From contig NZ_JASBRB010000001.1 of assembly GCF_029960665.1 (NCBI RefSeq), positions 124,001 to 188,000 on the forward strand: a DNA stretch of 64,000 nt, in the 5' to 3' direction. Of the stretch, positions 16,899 to 26,583 are shown in pieces. The position numbers were made by a program, and so were the translations under genes. The DNA comes from Pseudarthrobacter sp. AL07. GTDB taxonomy: Bacteria > Actinomycetota > Actinomycetes > Actinomycetales > Micrococcaceae. How positions within the stretch are numbered: position 1 is the first letter of the stretch; each line of letters starts with the position of its first letter. The notes below the pieces were generated by a model. The model ran no database searches and had not been told where the DNA came from. It saw only the letters and a program-made list of their open reading frames with translations.

Positions 16899-18131
16899 GT
16901 GCCCGTCTACCTCGATCATGCAGCCACCACGCCCCTTTCTGCCGCGGCGCTGGCGGCCCTGACCCGGGAACTGTCCCGCACGGGCAATCCTTCGTCGCTG
17001 CACGGCTCGGGCCGCCGGGCCCGCCGCTCCGTTGAGGACGCCAGGGAAGCCATCGCGACGGCGGCAGGCGCCCATCCCTCCGAGGTCATCTTTACGTCCG
17101 GCGGCACTGAATCGGACAACCTCGCCGTCAAGGGCCTGTACTGGGCCCGTTCCGGCGAGGACCCGGCACGGCGGCGCATCCTTTGCTCCGCCGTGGAGCA
17201 TCACGCCGTGCTGGACACCGTTGAATGGCTGGAACGGCACGAGGGCGCCAGTGTCACCTGGCTTCCGGTCGACAGCGAAGGCGTGGTGGACCTGGATCTC
17301 CTCGCCGCCGAGCTCGCCAGGGACCCTGGGACCATTGCGCTCGTGACGGTCATGTGGGCCAACAACGAAGTGGGCACCATCCAGCCGGTCCACAGGATTG
17401 TGGAGCTGGCGCATGCCGCCGGGGTGCCGGTTCATTCGGATGCCGTGCAGGCCTTCGGCTCGCTGCCGGTGGATTTCAAGGCCTCCGGGCTGGACGCGAT
17501 GTCCGTTTCCGGGCACAAGATCGGCGGACCGGTGGGAGTCGGCGCACTCTTGTTGGGACGGGCCGTCAAGCTGACCCCGGTGCAGCACGGCGGCGGCCAG
17601 GAACGCGACGTGCGCTCCGGGACGCTGGACACGGCGTCCATCGCCGCCTTCGCTGCGGCCGCCGAAACCGCCGCCGCACACTTTGCCGTGGATTCCGCGA
17701 GGATCGCGGCACTGCGGGACAGGCTCATCGACGGCGTCCTCGCGCGGGTGCCCGAAGCTGTGCTCCGTGGTGCCCCGGGGGAGGGCCGGCTGCCCGGCAA
17801 CGCACACTTCACGTTCCCTGGCTGCGAGGGTGATTCCCTGTTGTTCCTGCTGGATCTGGCGGGGGTGGAATCCTCTACGGGATCGGCTTGCACAGCCGGT
17901 GTCCCGCGCCCGTCCCACGTGCTGCTGGCCATGGGCCTGGATGAGGCGACGGCCAGAGGCGCGCAGCGCTTCACTCTGGGCCATGCCTCAACCGACGCGG
18001 ACGTGGATGCTTTGCTGACGGCCCTCCCGGGCGCGTACCAGCGCGCCCGCCAGGCAGGGATGGCCGGGCATGAATCCTCGATCCAGACTGCGGGTACGGT
18101 AGCGCGTCAGGCGTCCGCCGGCAGGAGCTGA
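16899..18131 (+). CDS. Cysteine desulfurase (IscS/NifS family)
   Basis: 410 residues. It starts with [11 protein letters not shown], has the [11 protein letters not shown] phosphate-binding region (67-77), the PLP lysine K207 in [10 protein letters not shown], and the active-site loop [10 protein letters not shown] with C331. The enzyme takes sulfur from cysteine as a persulfide for tRNA thiolation and iron-sulfur clusters. mnmA lies 1.5 kb downstream; in mycobacteria the orthologous genes are adjacent (iscS-trmU), which supports the MnmA-donor role. Here a convergent flavoprotein gene is inserted between them, and the two stops overlap by 25 bp. Confidence 0.93.
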   Translation: MPVYLDHAATTPLSAAALAALTRELSRTGNPSSLHGSGRRARRSVEDAREAIATAAGAHPSEVIFTSGGTESDNLAVKGLYWARSGEDPARRRILCSAVEHHAVLDTVEWLERHEGASVTWLPVDSEGVVDLDLLAAELARDPGTIALVTVMWANNEVGTIQPVHRIVELAHAAGVPVHSDAVQAFGSLPVDFKASGLDAMSVSGHKIGGPVGVGALLLGRAVKLTPVQHGGGQERDVRSGTLDTASIAAFAAAAETAAAHFAVDSARIAALRDRLIDGVLARVPEAVLRGAPGEGRLPGNAHFTFPGCEGDSLLFLLDLAGVESSTGSACTAGVPRPSHVLLAMGLDEATARGAQRFTLGHASTDADVDALLTALPGAYQRARQAGMAGHESSIQTAGTVARQASAGRS

Positions 18132-19378
18132 TCAAGTCCGGCGGAGCTGTCGGCGAGCCGCCCCGCTGAGACCTGAGTTCTGGCCGAGATGAGGGCCTTA
18201 ATGGTCTTCTGCGCGCCGGGCTGCGGCTTCCGCGGCCAGTTGACGCTCATCCCGGCCACCACCCTGGAATCCTGCTGCCAGAACGCGATGAACTCCTTGT
18301 CCTCCAAGGACCCGCGGATCACCGTCTCAGCGCCCGCAGCCAGTGCCGGGAATCCGGAGTATTCCATGCTGACGTCGTACTGGTCGGTGTAGAAATAAGG
18401 AATCGTGCTCAGGGCGGCGTCCAGGCCGAGCATGGCCCTGGCCGCAACCTTCCCGCCGTTCAGCGCATTGGACCAGTGCTCGCTGCGGTGGTGCCGGCCG
18501 GTGAAGGGGTGCATGGCGTTGGCGACGTCCCCGGCGGCAAAAATGCCGGAAGCGCTTGTCCGCAGGGAGGCGTCCGTGAGGATCCCGTTGTCTAGGGCCA
18601 GACCGGCAGCCTGGGCAAGGCCAGTCTCGGGGACCACGCCGACGGCGATGACCACAATGTCCGCAGGGAGCACTTCTCCGGAATCGGTGATTACCGCGGT
18701 GACAGCCCCGCCGTCGCCGGTAATTTCCCGCGCAGAGGCAGGAAGCCGGAAGCTCACGCCGTTGGCTTCGTGGAGTCCGCGGAAGAACCGTCCGAGGTCA
18801 GGACCGATGGCCGAAGCCAGGGGGATCGCTTCCAGTCCCAGCAGGGTGACCGTGTTGCCGTACGTGGCGGCAGCCGCAGCCAGTTCCATACCGATCCAGC
18901 CGGAACCGATCATCACCACCTTCAGGCCGCCCGTCGCGAGGCGGCTGCGCAGCCGCCGGCTGTCATCGAGCGTGCGGAAGGTGGAAACGCCGGCAAGGTC
19001 GCTGCCGGACAGGCGCAGGGTGCGCGGCGCCGCTCCGGTGGCGAGCAGCAGGGAGCCGTAGGCCAGCGTGCTGCCGTCGTCCAGGTCCACGGTCCTGGCG
19101 TCCGGCCGGATGCCCGTGACGCGGACACCCAGGCGGAGTCCGACGTCGTTCTCCGCGTACCAGCCTGGCGGCACCACCGGGATGGTCTCCTCGGCGGCGT
19201 TGCCCAGCAGATACTCCTTGGATAAGGGCGGGCGGAGATAGGGGTGATGCCGCTCTGCGCCGATGATGGTCACCCGGCCTTTGAACCCCTCCGCCCGCAG
19301 CGTCTTGGCGGCGGTGGCCCCGGCCAGGCCTCCGCCGGCAATCACAATGCCCCCCGCGTTAGCAATGTCCTTAGCCAT
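18107..19378 (-). CDS. NAD(P)/FAD-dependent ferredoxin reductase-like oxidoreductase
   Basis: 423 residues. An N-terminal FAD Rossmann motif [13 protein letters not shown] (about 13-25) is followed by RPPLSKEYL, a central NAD(P) motif [16 protein letters not shown] (about 155-170), the second FAD motif FAAGDVANA, and a C-terminal Reductase_C-like region. This is the rhodocoxin/putidaredoxin reductase group, which passes electrons from NAD(P)H to a [2Fe-2S] ferredoxin. No ferredoxin or P450 is adjacent, so the partner is unknown. I chose the ATG at 19378 because the FAD motif follows closely; the extension to 19510 lies across the promoter. Confidence 0.9.
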   Translation of the reverse strand: MAKDIANAGGIVIAGGGLAGATAAKTLRAEGFKGRVTIIGAERHHPYLRPPLSKEYLLGNAAEETIPVVPPGWYAENDVGLRLGVRVTGIRPDARTVDLDDGSTLAYGSLLLATGAAPRTLRLSGSDLAGVSTFRTLDDSRRLRSRLATGGLKVVMIGSGWIGMELAAAAATYGNTVTLLGLEAIPLASAIGPDLGRFFRGLHEANGVSFRLPASAREITGDGGAVTAVITDSGEVLPADIVVIAVGVVPETGLAQAAGLALDNGILTDASLRTSASGIFAAGDVANAMHPFTGRHHRSEHWSNALNGGKVAARAMLGLDAALSTIPYFYTDQYDVSMEYSGFPALAAGAETVIRGSLEDKEFIAFWQQDSRVVAGMSVNWPRKPQPGAQKTIKALISARTQVSAGRLADSSAGLDQLLPADA

Positions 19379-19430
19379 GTCCGCCCGATTCCCGCTGATG
19401 CGTGCTCGAAGTCTAAAACTGTTAATCCTG

Positions 19431-19459
19431 ACTTTAGAAGTGAAGGCCTGCCGGGTCAA
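19431..19459 (-). promoter_or_regulatory. Promoter of the ferredoxin reductase-like gene
   Basis: On the minus strand, TTGACC (19459-19454), a 17-nt spacer and TAAAGT (19436-19431), about 50 nt upstream of the start. Both hexamers and the spacing fit the housekeeping sigma factor. Confidence 0.65.
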
Positions 19460-19467
19460 GGGGTCTT

Positions 19468-19496
19468 TTGGGGAGAATTCGGCGTGGCGATAGACT
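19468..19496 (+). promoter_or_regulatory. Candidate promoter of mnmA
   Basis: TTGGGG (19468-19473), 17 nt, TAGACT (19491-19496), about 90 nt upstream of the mnmA start. It partly faces the divergent reductase promoter. Confidence 0.5.
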
Positions 19497-19585
19497 GGTG
19501 ACGCAGGCATTGTGCTATTCCTGCGGCTACCGGTTGATCGGCAGCCGCCTCTGCCTGCATCCCCCTGACCCTAAAGAAAGCCAGC

Positions 19586-20710
19586 ATGCGAGTTCTAGCA
19601 GCCATGAGCGGTGGAGTCGACTCCGCCGTTGCCGCAGCACGTGCCGTCGAAGCCGGGCACGACGTCGTCGGCGTTCACCTTGCGCTGTCCAGGATGCCCG
19701 GCACCCTGCGGACGGGCAGCCGCGGCTGCTGCACCATCGAGGACTCGCGCGATGCGTGGCGGGCCTGCGATGTGCTGGGCATTCCTTACTACGTCTGGGA
19801 TTTCTCGGAACGCTTCAAGGAAGACGTGGTCCAGGACTTCATCGATGAGTACGCGGCCGGGCGGACACCCAATCCCTGCATGCGCTGCAACGAGCGAATC
19901 AAGTTTGCAGCCTTGCTGGAGAAGGCGATTGCCCTGGGGTTCGATGCCGTCTGTACCGGCCACTATGCCAAGGTCATCCAGGATGCTGACGGTAATCCGG
20001 AGCTGCACCGCGCCGCCGACTGGGCCAAGGACCAGAGCTACGTCCTGGGTGTCCTGACCCACGAGCAGCTCAAACACTCCATGTTCCCGCTGGCGGACAC
20101 ACCTTCCAAGGCTGAAGTGCGGGCCGAGGCTGAGCGCAGGGGGTTGTCGGTGGCCAACAAGCCCGACAGCCACGACATCTGCTTCATTCCCGACGGCGAC
20201 ACCGCGGGCTGGCTCGCCGAGAAGATCGACATGAGCACCGGCGACATCGTGGACGAGACCGGCATAAAGGTGGGGGAGCACCCGGGGGCCAACGCGTTCA
20301 CCGTGGGCCAGCGCCGCGGCCTGAAGCTTGGTACGCCCGCAGCGGACGGCAAGCCCAGGTTCGTCCTGGAGATCCGGCCCAAGGAAAACAAAGTGGTGGT
20401 GGGGCCCCAGGCGCTGCTGGCCATTGACGAGATCCGCGGCATCAAGGTGTCCTGGGCCGGCCTGCCCATCGCGGAAATCGAAACCGGCGCCGAGTTTGAC
20501 TGCTACGCGCAGGTCCGCGCCCATGGAGACCCCGTCCCGGCAACCGCGCGTGTGCTGCCCGGCGAGGATGCACCTCAGCTGCTGGTCACCTTGACCGACC
20601 CGTTGCGCGGTGTGGCGCCCGGCCAGACGGTCGTCCTGTACCAGGGCAGCCGCGTCCTGGGGCAGGCCACCATCGATGCTGCCCGGTCTTTGCAGCGCGC
20701 GGAGCTCTGA
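19586..20710 (+). CDS. mnmA: tRNA 2-thiouridylase MnmA
   Basis: 374 residues. The ATP pyrophosphatase P-loop SGGVDS is at 8-13. The catalytic cysteine pair appears to be C98 (TPNPCMRCN) and C199 (SHDICFIP), matching the C102/C199 pair of the E. coli enzyme. TGHYAKV and the C-terminal beta-barrel (from about residue 230) complete the family picture. MnmA adenylates U34 of tRNA Lys, Glu and Gln and inserts sulfur relayed from a cysteine desulfurase, which is encoded just upstream. The N-terminal part carries an extra [11 protein letters not shown] segment with vicinal cysteines C48-C49, as in other actinobacterial MnmA proteins. Confidence 0.96.
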   Translation: MRVLAAMSGGVDSAVAAARAVEAGHDVVGVHLALSRMPGTLRTGSRGCCTIEDSRDAWRACDVLGIPYYVWDFSERFKEDVVQDFIDEYAAGRTPNPCMRCNERIKFAALLEKAIALGFDAVCTGHYAKVIQDADGNPELHRAADWAKDQSYVLGVLTHEQLKHSMFPLADTPSKAEVRAEAERRGLSVANKPDSHDICFIPDGDTAGWLAEKIDMSTGDIVDETGIKVGEHPGANAFTVGQRRGLKLGTPAADGKPRFVLEIRPKENKVVVGPQALLAIDEIRGIKVSWAGLPIAEIETGAEFDCYAQVRAHGDPVPATARVLPGEDAPQLLVTLTDPLRGVAPGQTVVLYQGSRVLGQATIDAARSLQRAEL

Positions 20711-20718
20711 GACGGAGC

Positions 20719-20743
20719 AAATTCACCCTGGTCAGGTAAATTT
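20719..20743. promoter_or_regulatory. Imperfect inverted repeat upstream of the ABC transporter operon
   Basis: AAATTCACC-N7-GGTAAATTT (one mismatch) lies 9 bp after the mnmA stop and about 140 bp upstream of the substrate-binding protein. It could be an operator; a weak promoter (TTGATG at 20770, GAATCT at 20792) lies downstream. Confidence 0.35.
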
Positions 20744-20884
20744 TGTGTCTCAACTCACAAAAAAGCCGGTTGATGAGTCCGGCGTCTGGTTGAATCTAGG
20801 CATCAGGACAGCGCGCTGCCCGCTCAAGCCAAGACACCCATTTGCGGGCGGCGAGCGCGTACTCATCGAACAGAAAGTTCACAG

Positions 20885-22522
20885 ATGACCAAGAGCACCA
20901 AAGCCTTGCGGAGCGTTATCGCGCTCGCAGGCGTTTCCGCCTTCGCATTAACGGCCTGCACCGGCCCCACAGATGGTGGCGGTGGCAGCACAGCCTCGGA
21001 GAATGCAAGCAGCGTTATTGCGTACGGCACTACGGACAAGGTCGTAGCACTGGACCCGGCAGGCTCGTACGACAACGGTTCGTTCATGATGATCAACCAG
21101 ATTTACTCCTTCTTGCTGAATTCCAAGCCCGGAGGCGCCGATCCCGTGCCGGACCTTGCCGAATCGTCATCATTCACCAAGCCCACCGAATTCACGGTCA
21201 AGCTGAAGAGCGATCTCAAATGGGCCAATGGACACGTGCTGGATTCCAAAGACGTCAAGTTCTCGTTTGATCGCCAGAAAAAGATCAACGATCCCAATGG
21301 CCCGGCATCATTGCTGACCAATATTGAGTCCATCGCCACACCCGATGCCAGCACCGTGGTTTTCACGCTGAAGCAGGCCAACGACCAAACGTTCCCGCAG
21401 ATTTTGACCAGCCCGGCCGCCGTGATCGTTGACGATGAAGTCTTCCCGGCGGACAAACTGGTTGCCGACGACGAAATTGTCAAGGCCAAGGCGTTCCATG
21501 GCCAGTACGTCATCGACTCCTACAACAAGAACACGCTGGTCAGCCTGACGGCGTGGCCCGATTACAAGGGCGTTCTTGGCAAGCCGGCCAACGCCGGGGC
21601 GACCATCAAGTACTACACCGACCAGACCAACATGAAGTTGGAGGTCAAGGGCGGCCAGATCGATGTTGCCAACCGCAGCCTGAGCGCCACGGACATCGAT
21701 GACCTCAAGAAGGACTCGAACGTCACGGTCCACGTTGGCCCCGGAGGCGAGATGCGCTACGTCGTCTTCAACTTCGACACCATGCCGTACGGCGCAAAGG
21801 CTCCGGACGCTGACCCGAAGAAGGCGCTTGCCGTCCGGCAGGCCGCTGCGAACCTCATCGACCGCCAGGCCATCTCGGACCAGGTCTACAAGGGCACCTA
21901 CTTGCCGATGTGGTCCAACGTTCCCTCCGGGTTCGTGGGAGCCAACGAATCGTTCAAGCAGGCGTACGGGGACGGCTCCGGCAAACCCAGCCTGGACAAG
22001 GCCAAGAAGGTCATGGCCGACGCCGGCATCACTGACCCCGTGACTATCAAGCTGCAGTACAACCCCGACCACTACGGCAAGTCATCCGGTGACGAATACG
22101 CTATGGTCAAGGACCAGTTGGAGAAGAGCGGACTGTTCACGGTGGATCTGCAGTCCACGGAGTGGGTCACCTATAACTCAGCGTCGAAGAAGGACAGCTA
22201 CCCCGTCTTCCAGCTGGGCTGGTTCCCGGACTTCAGTGACGCGGACAACTACCTGACACCCTTCTTTGTGGGCGGTGGGTTCATGAACAACCACTACTCA
22301 AACCCTGAGGTCGAAACGCTGGTCGCCAAGCAGTTGGTCACCGCCGACAAGGCCGAGCGTGAGAAGACAATCCAGGAGGTCCAGAACCTGCTGGCCAAGG
22401 ACATCTCCACTCTGCCGTTGCTGCAGGGCGCCCAAGTGGCCGTTTCAGGGACCAACGTAAAGGGTGTGGATTCCACCCTGGATGCATCGTTCAAGTTCCG
22501 GCTCGGCACCGTTTCCAAGTAG
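20885..22522 (+). CDS. ABC transporter substrate-binding lipoprotein (family 5, peptide type)
   Basis: 545 residues. A lipoprotein signal peptide ends LTAC with C25, so the protein is anchored to the outer face of the membrane. The mature part is a family-5 solute-binding protein (SBP_bac_5): LSATDIDDLKKD, PKKALAVRQAAANLIDR and the ending repeat ALAxDI-type segment. Such proteins bind oligopeptides, dipeptides, nickel chelates or opines. It heads an operon with two permeases and a fused ATPase (113 bp, then overlapping genes). The exact ligand cannot be read from the sequence. Confidence 0.93.
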   Translation: MTKSTKALRSVIALAGVSAFALTACTGPTDGGGGSTASENASSVIAYGTTDKVVALDPAGSYDNGSFMMINQIYSFLLNSKPGGADPVPDLAESSSFTKPTEFTVKLKSDLKWANGHVLDSKDVKFSFDRQKKINDPNGPASLLTNIESIATPDASTVVFTLKQANDQTFPQILTSPAAVIVDDEVFPADKLVADDEIVKAKAFHGQYVIDSYNKNTLVSLTAWPDYKGVLGKPANAGATIKYYTDQTNMKLEVKGGQIDVANRSLSATDIDDLKKDSNVTVHVGPGGEMRYVVFNFDTMPYGAKAPDADPKKALAVRQAAANLIDRQAISDQVYKGTYLPMWSNVPSGFVGANESFKQAYGDGSGKPSLDKAKKVMADAGITDPVTIKLQYNPDHYGKSSGDEYAMVKDQLEKSGLFTVDLQSTEWVTYNSASKKDSYPVFQLGWFPDFSDADNYLTPFFVGGGFMNNHYSNPEVETLVAKQLVTADKAEREKTIQEVQNLLAKDISTLPLLQGAQVAVSGTNVKGVDSTLDASFKFRLGTVSK

Positions 22523-22559
22523 CGACCTGGATTCCGGGCAATACCGAACAAACCCGAGT

Positions 22560-22591
22560 GAGGAGGTGGGGCCGGATGGCCCTGCCTCCTA
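22560..22591 (+). terminator. Hairpin between the binding-protein and permease genes
   Basis: AGGAGGTGGGGCC and GGCCCTGCCTCCT form a 13-bp stem with two non-Watson-Crick positions and no T-run. Such intercistronic hairpins usually stabilise the upstream mRNA or attenuate, which would keep binding protein in excess over permeases. Confidence 0.5.
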
Positions 22592-22635
22592 CGCGTTGGC
22601 TCCACAATTTCTAGATCAAACCAAGCAGGGACAGC

Positions 22636-23718
22636 ATGGCCACATTAATTGATGCGCCGCCGCCTACAGTTGCGGCCCCCACCTCCAAATCTGCGGGAGG
22701 TGGCCTCGGGAATTACATCCTGATTCGCTTCCTGCTCATTTTCCCGACAATTTTCATCCTCGTTACCCTGGTCTTCTTTCTGATGCGGATCACCGGCGAT
22801 CCCATTACGGCGGCCCAGGGCGGACGCCTGCCGCAAGAGCAAATTGACGCCTTGGTACACCAGGCAGGCTACGACCGGAACCTCTTCATCCAGTACATCG
22901 AGTATCTTGGCAACATCGCCACCGGCAACTTCGGACGGACCATTTCAGATGGCCGGCCCGTCATTGAGATGCTCGCCAAATTTGGTGCCGCCACCCTGGA
23001 ACTGAGCATCAACGCCGTGGTGGTGGCATTGCTAGTAGGGATACCGCTGGGAATGTTCGCCGCCCACAAACGCGACAAGGTTCCGGACGCTTTCCTGCGC
23101 ATGTTCGCCATCCTTTGCTACGCCACCCCTGTCTTCTTTGCCGGCTTGCTGTTGAAGCTGACTTTCTCGGTGGGTCTGGGCTGGTTCCCGGTGGCCGGCC
23201 GCGCTTCCACCACAACCGAATTGGCGATGGGCAGGCTGGCGGCGCCCACTGGCGTCTACTGGCTGGACGCCCTACGCAGCGGCAACGTGGCAGCCTTTGG
23301 CGACGTTGTCCACCATGCAGTCCTTCCCGCCGTCGCGCTGGGCCTTCTGACGGCCGGCGTTTTCCTCCGCCTGGTCCGCACCAACGTGATCGGCACGCTG
23401 GGCAAGGACTATGTTGAGGCAGGCCGATCCCGCGGAGTCAGCGAATACCGCCTTGTGACAAAGCATGCCTACAAGCCGGCACTGATTCCCATCATCACGG
23501 TGATGGGTCTGCAGATTGCCTTGCTGCTCGGCGGTGCGGTGCTGACCGAAACCACCTTCGAATGGAAAGGCCTCGGATATCAGCTGGCGCAGTACCTCAC
23601 TGCACGTGACTTTGTTGCCGTCCAGGGCATCGTTATGCTGCTGGCCGTCGTTGTGGCGATCACCAATTTCGTGGTTGATATTGCCGCTGCCCTGATTGAT
23701 CCGCGGGTGAGGTACTGA
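22636..23718 (+). CDS. ABC transporter permease, DppB/OppB type
   Basis: 360 residues with six predicted membrane segments; the first is preceded by a Pro/Ala-rich cytoplasmic stretch. The family block FGRTISDGRPVIEMLA and the coupling-helix motif KDYVEAGRSRGVSEYRLVTKHAYKPALIPI (within about 253-282) are clear. It forms the inner-membrane channel with the next permease. The ATG at 22636 has an AGGGACAG site upstream. Its stop overlaps the ATG of the next gene (TGATG). Confidence 0.93.
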   Translation: MATLIDAPPPTVAAPTSKSAGGGLGNYILIRFLLIFPTIFILVTLVFFLMRITGDPITAAQGGRLPQEQIDALVHQAGYDRNLFIQYIEYLGNIATGNFGRTISDGRPVIEMLAKFGAATLELSINAVVVALLVGIPLGMFAAHKRDKVPDAFLRMFAILCYATPVFFAGLLLKLTFSVGLGWFPVAGRASTTTELAMGRLAAPTGVYWLDALRSGNVAAFGDVVHHAVLPAVALGLLTAGVFLRLVRTNVIGTLGKDYVEAGRSRGVSEYRLVTKHAYKPALIPIITVMGLQIALLLGGAVLTETTFEWKGLGYQLAQYLTARDFVAVQGIVMLLAVVVAITNFVVDIAAALIDPRVRY

Positions 23719-24731
23719 TGGCCACCACATCAATGGAACCAACAAAGAAGTCCTTACTGGACCGGCTTCCGGTCTCATCCCACATCCGCCAAAGCGTTGG
23801 CCTGCAACGCACAATGCTGCTCATCGGCGTCGTGCTTTGCACTGTTTTTGTGGTGGCTGCGATATTCGCGCCGCTGTTGGCACCGTACGGGTATTCCCAG
23901 ATTTCCGACGATGCCGGTTCATTCCCGGCGCAGGCCGAACCCGGTGGCAAGCATCTGCTCGGAACCACAGTGGGTGGCTACGACGTCCTGTCCCGGGTGA
24001 TCTGGGGATCGCAGACAGCTTTGGCAGTGATTGTTGCTGCCGTGTTGATGTCCATTTTCCTGGGCGTGTTCCTCGGACTGGTGAGCGGCTACTTCGGTGG
24101 CTGGTTGGACCGTGTGCTGGTGGTGATTGCTGACGCAATCTACGCCTTCCCGACACTCCTCGTCGCCATCGTGATGTCGATTGCCATCAACAAGGGACAG
24201 TCAGGATTCTGGGGCGGTATCTTCGCCTGCGGGTTCGCCATCACGGCAGTCTTTGTCCCGCAGTACTTCCGGGTGATACGGGCGGAAACCATCCGGCTCA
24301 AGGCCGAGCCTTTTGTGGAATCAGCGCAGGTTGTTGGCGCCTCCAGCGCCAGGATTATCAGCAGGCACATCTTTTCCAACGCGACCCGGACCCTGCCGCT
24401 GATTTTCACGCTGAACGCCTCCGAAGCCATCCTCACACTGGCAGGCCTGGGCTTCCTCGGTTTCGGTATTGAGCCAAGCTCCGCCGCCGAATGGGGTTTT
24501 GACCTGAACAAGGCCATGTCCGATGCCTCCTCCGGCATTTGGTGGACCGGCGTGTTCCCCGGCATGGCCATCGTGTTGACGGTGGTTGGCCTCACCCTCG
24601 TGGGTGAAAGCATCAATGACCTGAACGATCCGCGACTGCGCGGGCGCAAGGCTGCAGGCGCCAAGGGCGCCCCGGGACCATCAACCGCGGCCGCGCAGGC
24701 TGCCATCGCAGCGGATGTGAGAGGACTGTGA
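23718..24731 (+). CDS. ABC transporter permease, DppC/OppC type
   Basis: 337 residues with an N-terminal OppC_N region (LGTTVGGYDVLSRVIWGSQT) and five to six membrane segments. The coupling motif ESAQVVGASSARIISRHIF is typical of OppC. The ending WW-type segment GIWWTGVFPGMAIVLTVVG and NDLNDPRLRGRK are also family features. Start and stop overlap both neighbours (TGATG and GTGA), so translation is coupled along the operon. Confidence 0.93.
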   Translation: MATTSMEPTKKSLLDRLPVSSHIRQSVGLQRTMLLIGVVLCTVFVVAAIFAPLLAPYGYSQISDDAGSFPAQAEPGGKHLLGTTVGGYDVLSRVIWGSQTALAVIVAAVLMSIFLGVFLGLVSGYFGGWLDRVLVVIADAIYAFPTLLVAIVMSIAINKGQSGFWGGIFACGFAITAVFVPQYFRVIRAETIRLKAEPFVESAQVVGASSARIISRHIFSNATRTLPLIFTLNASEAILTLAGLGFLGFGIEPSSAAEWGFDLNKAMSDASSGIWWTGVFPGMAIVLTVVGLTLVGESINDLNDPRLRGRKAAGAKGAPGPSTAAAQAAIAADVRGL

Positions 24732-26434
24732 CCATCACTATTGATTCGGTACCTGACCAGTCCAGGCCGGCAGACCAGCCAGTACTGGAGATCGACCACC
24801 TCAAAGTCACTTTCGCCACCGACGGCGGAGACGTCTACGCCGTGAAGGACGTGAGCCTGGACGTCCGCTCCGGCGAGGTCCTGGCCATCGTGGGCGAATC
24901 CGGTTCCGGCAAGACCGTGACCGCGAAAACCATCCTCGGGCTGCTGCCCGAGACCGCCACCAGCGGCGGCGCCGTCCTGATTAACGGGAATAACGTGATC
25001 AGCGTCAGCGCCGCGAAGCTGAGGCAGATCCGCGGCCGCGATGTCGCCATGGTGTTCCAGGAGCCCTCCACGGCCCTGAACCCGGTGTTCACCGTGGGCT
25101 GGCAGATTGCAGAGGGCATCCGTGCCCACGCTGGCGGGAAGCGGGTCTCGGCCAAGGATGCCAAGGCCCGTGCCATTGAAGCGCTGCGCAAAGTGGGGAT
25201 CCCGGATCCGGAACATCGGGTCAACTACTATCCGCACCAGTTCTCCGGCGGCCAGAAGCAGCGCGTGGTGATCGCCGCCGCGCTGGCCCTGAACCCGGGA
25301 CTGATTGTGGCCGATGAACCCACCACGGCCCTGGATGTCACCGTCCAGGCCGAAATCCTGGAGCTGCTCCGGGACCTTCGGGACACGTACGGCACCTCCA
25401 TCGTGCTGATCACCCACAACATGGGCGTGGTGGCCGATCTCGCGGACCGGGTGGTGGTGATGTACCAGGGTGATGTGGTGGAGGACGCGCCGGTGCGGGT
25501 GCTGTTCGCCGAACCCAAGCAGGACTACACCAGGAGGCTGCTGGCCGCGGTGCCCCACCTGGGCCGGAACTCGGCGTCGGAGGGCATGTTGGAACGCGCC
25601 CACCAGGGTTCGCCGGTGCTGGTGGAGGCAATCAACCTGACCATCGAGTATCCCGGCAGGCTGGGAACACCGGCCTTCAAGGCCGTGGACGGGGTCAGCT
25701 TCACCGTGTCCCAGGGCGAAGTCTTTGGACTGGTGGGCGAATCCGGCTCAGGGAAAACCACCATCGGCCGGGCCATCGCGGGCCTGAACCGGACCACCGG
25801 CGGAAGCCTGAAGGTACTCGGCTACGAGATGCTGAACTTTAAGGAGCGGACGTTCAAGCCCCTCCGGAAGGACATCGGCTTTGTGTTCCAGGATCCGGCC
25901 GCGTCTTTCAACCCCCAGCTGACCATCGGCGACTGCGTGGCGGAACCCATGATCATCCACACCAACCCCAGCCCGGCGCAGGCGCGCAAACGCGTGGCTG
26001 AACTGCTCGAATCGGTGCAGCTGCCGGCGTCGTACGCTGCACGGTACCCGCACGAGCTGTCCGGCGGGCAGCGCCAGCGGGCATCTTTGGCGCGGGCACT
26101 GATCCTGAACCCGCGGCTGCTCATCGCTGACGAGCCAACGTCGGCCCTGGACGTTTCCGTGCAGGCCAAGGTCCTGGAACTCTTCAAGGAAATCCAGGCC
26201 GAGTTCGGGTTTGCGGCCCTGTTCATCAGCCACGACCTCGCGGTGGTGGACATCCTGTCGCAGTGGGTGGGCGTCCTGTACAAGGGCAAGCTGGTGGAGC
26301 AGGGCATCGGCAGCCAGGTGATGGGCGCGCCGCAGCACGACTACACCAAACGGCTGATTGCCTCCCTGCCGGTCCCTGATCCGGACGAACAGGCCCGACG
26401 CCGGGAAGCGCACCGGGCGCTGTTGGCGCAGTAG
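24728..26434 (+). CDS. ABC transporter ATP-binding protein, fused DppD-DppF type
   Basis: 568 residues holding two nucleotide-binding domains in tandem. Domain 1: Walker A GESGSGKT 56-63, signature FSGGQKQ (SGGQ 173-176), Walker B LIVADEPTTALD. Domain 2: Walker A GESGSGKT 337-344, signature LSGGQRQ (445-448), Walker B LLIADEPTSALD. Both also carry the C-terminal oligopeptide-transporter region. Many systems encode these as two proteins; here they are one chain. GTG at 24728 overlaps the permease stop by GTGA. It completes a peptide-type importer with the three genes before it. Confidence 0.95.
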   Translation: MTITIDSVPDQSRPADQPVLEIDHLKVTFATDGGDVYAVKDVSLDVRSGEVLAIVGESGSGKTVTAKTILGLLPETATSGGAVLINGNNVISVSAAKLRQIRGRDVAMVFQEPSTALNPVFTVGWQIAEGIRAHAGGKRVSAKDAKARAIEALRKVGIPDPEHRVNYYPHQFSGGQKQRVVIAAALALNPGLIVADEPTTALDVTVQAEILELLRDLRDTYGTSIVLITHNMGVVADLADRVVVMYQGDVVEDAPVRVLFAEPKQDYTRRLLAAVPHLGRNSASEGMLERAHQGSPVLVEAINLTIEYPGRLGTPAFKAVDGVSFTVSQGEVFGLVGESGSGKTTIGRAIAGLNRTTGGSLKVLGYEMLNFKERTFKPLRKDIGFVFQDPAASFNPQLTIGDCVAEPMIIHTNPSPAQARKRVAELLESVQLPASYAARYPHELSGGQRQRASLARALILNPRLLIADEPTSALDVSVQAKVLELFKEIQAEFGFAALFISHDLAVVDILSQWVGVLYKGKLVEQGIGSQVMGAPQHDYTKRLIASLPVPDPDEQARRREAHRALLAQ

Positions 26435-26443
26435 GCACTCCGG

Positions 26444-26485
26444 GCGACCCCACCGCGGCGACCCCACCGCGGCGACTCCACAGCC
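26444..26485. repeat. Short tandem repeat, 14-bp unit
   Basis: Two exact copies of GCGACCCCACCGCG (26444-26457, 26458-26471) and a third, degenerate copy. It lies just after the ABC ATPase stop and looks like a slippage product; no function is evident. Confidence 0.6.
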
Positions 26486-26497
26486 GCGGAACCACCA

Positions 26498-26533
26498 GAC
26501 GGACACCCCGCCCCACCAGGCGGGGTGTCCGTC
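26498..26533 (+). terminator. Terminator-like hairpin after the ABC operon
   Basis: A perfect 15-bp stem (arms 26498-26512 and 26519-26533) with loop CCACCA. There is no T-run afterwards, so it may be a weak or Rho-aided terminator. Confidence 0.7.
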
Positions 26534-26583
26534 CGCCGCTTAACGCCGGAAGAATCTCCGCGGCCGACCCATAGACTTGGACC

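Noticed and set aside
16830-17984. 384-residue frame opposite the cysteine desulfurase
   Set aside because: It is the complement of a clear IscS family gene; its product is Arg/Gly-rich without domains.
24140-25603. 487-residue antisense frame over the ABC permease and ATPase
   Set aside because: The plus-strand frames carry full ABC motifs; the antisense product has none.
26436-26490. CRISPR-like array
   Set aside because: The repeats are only 14 bp, directly adjacent and without spacers; no cas genes.
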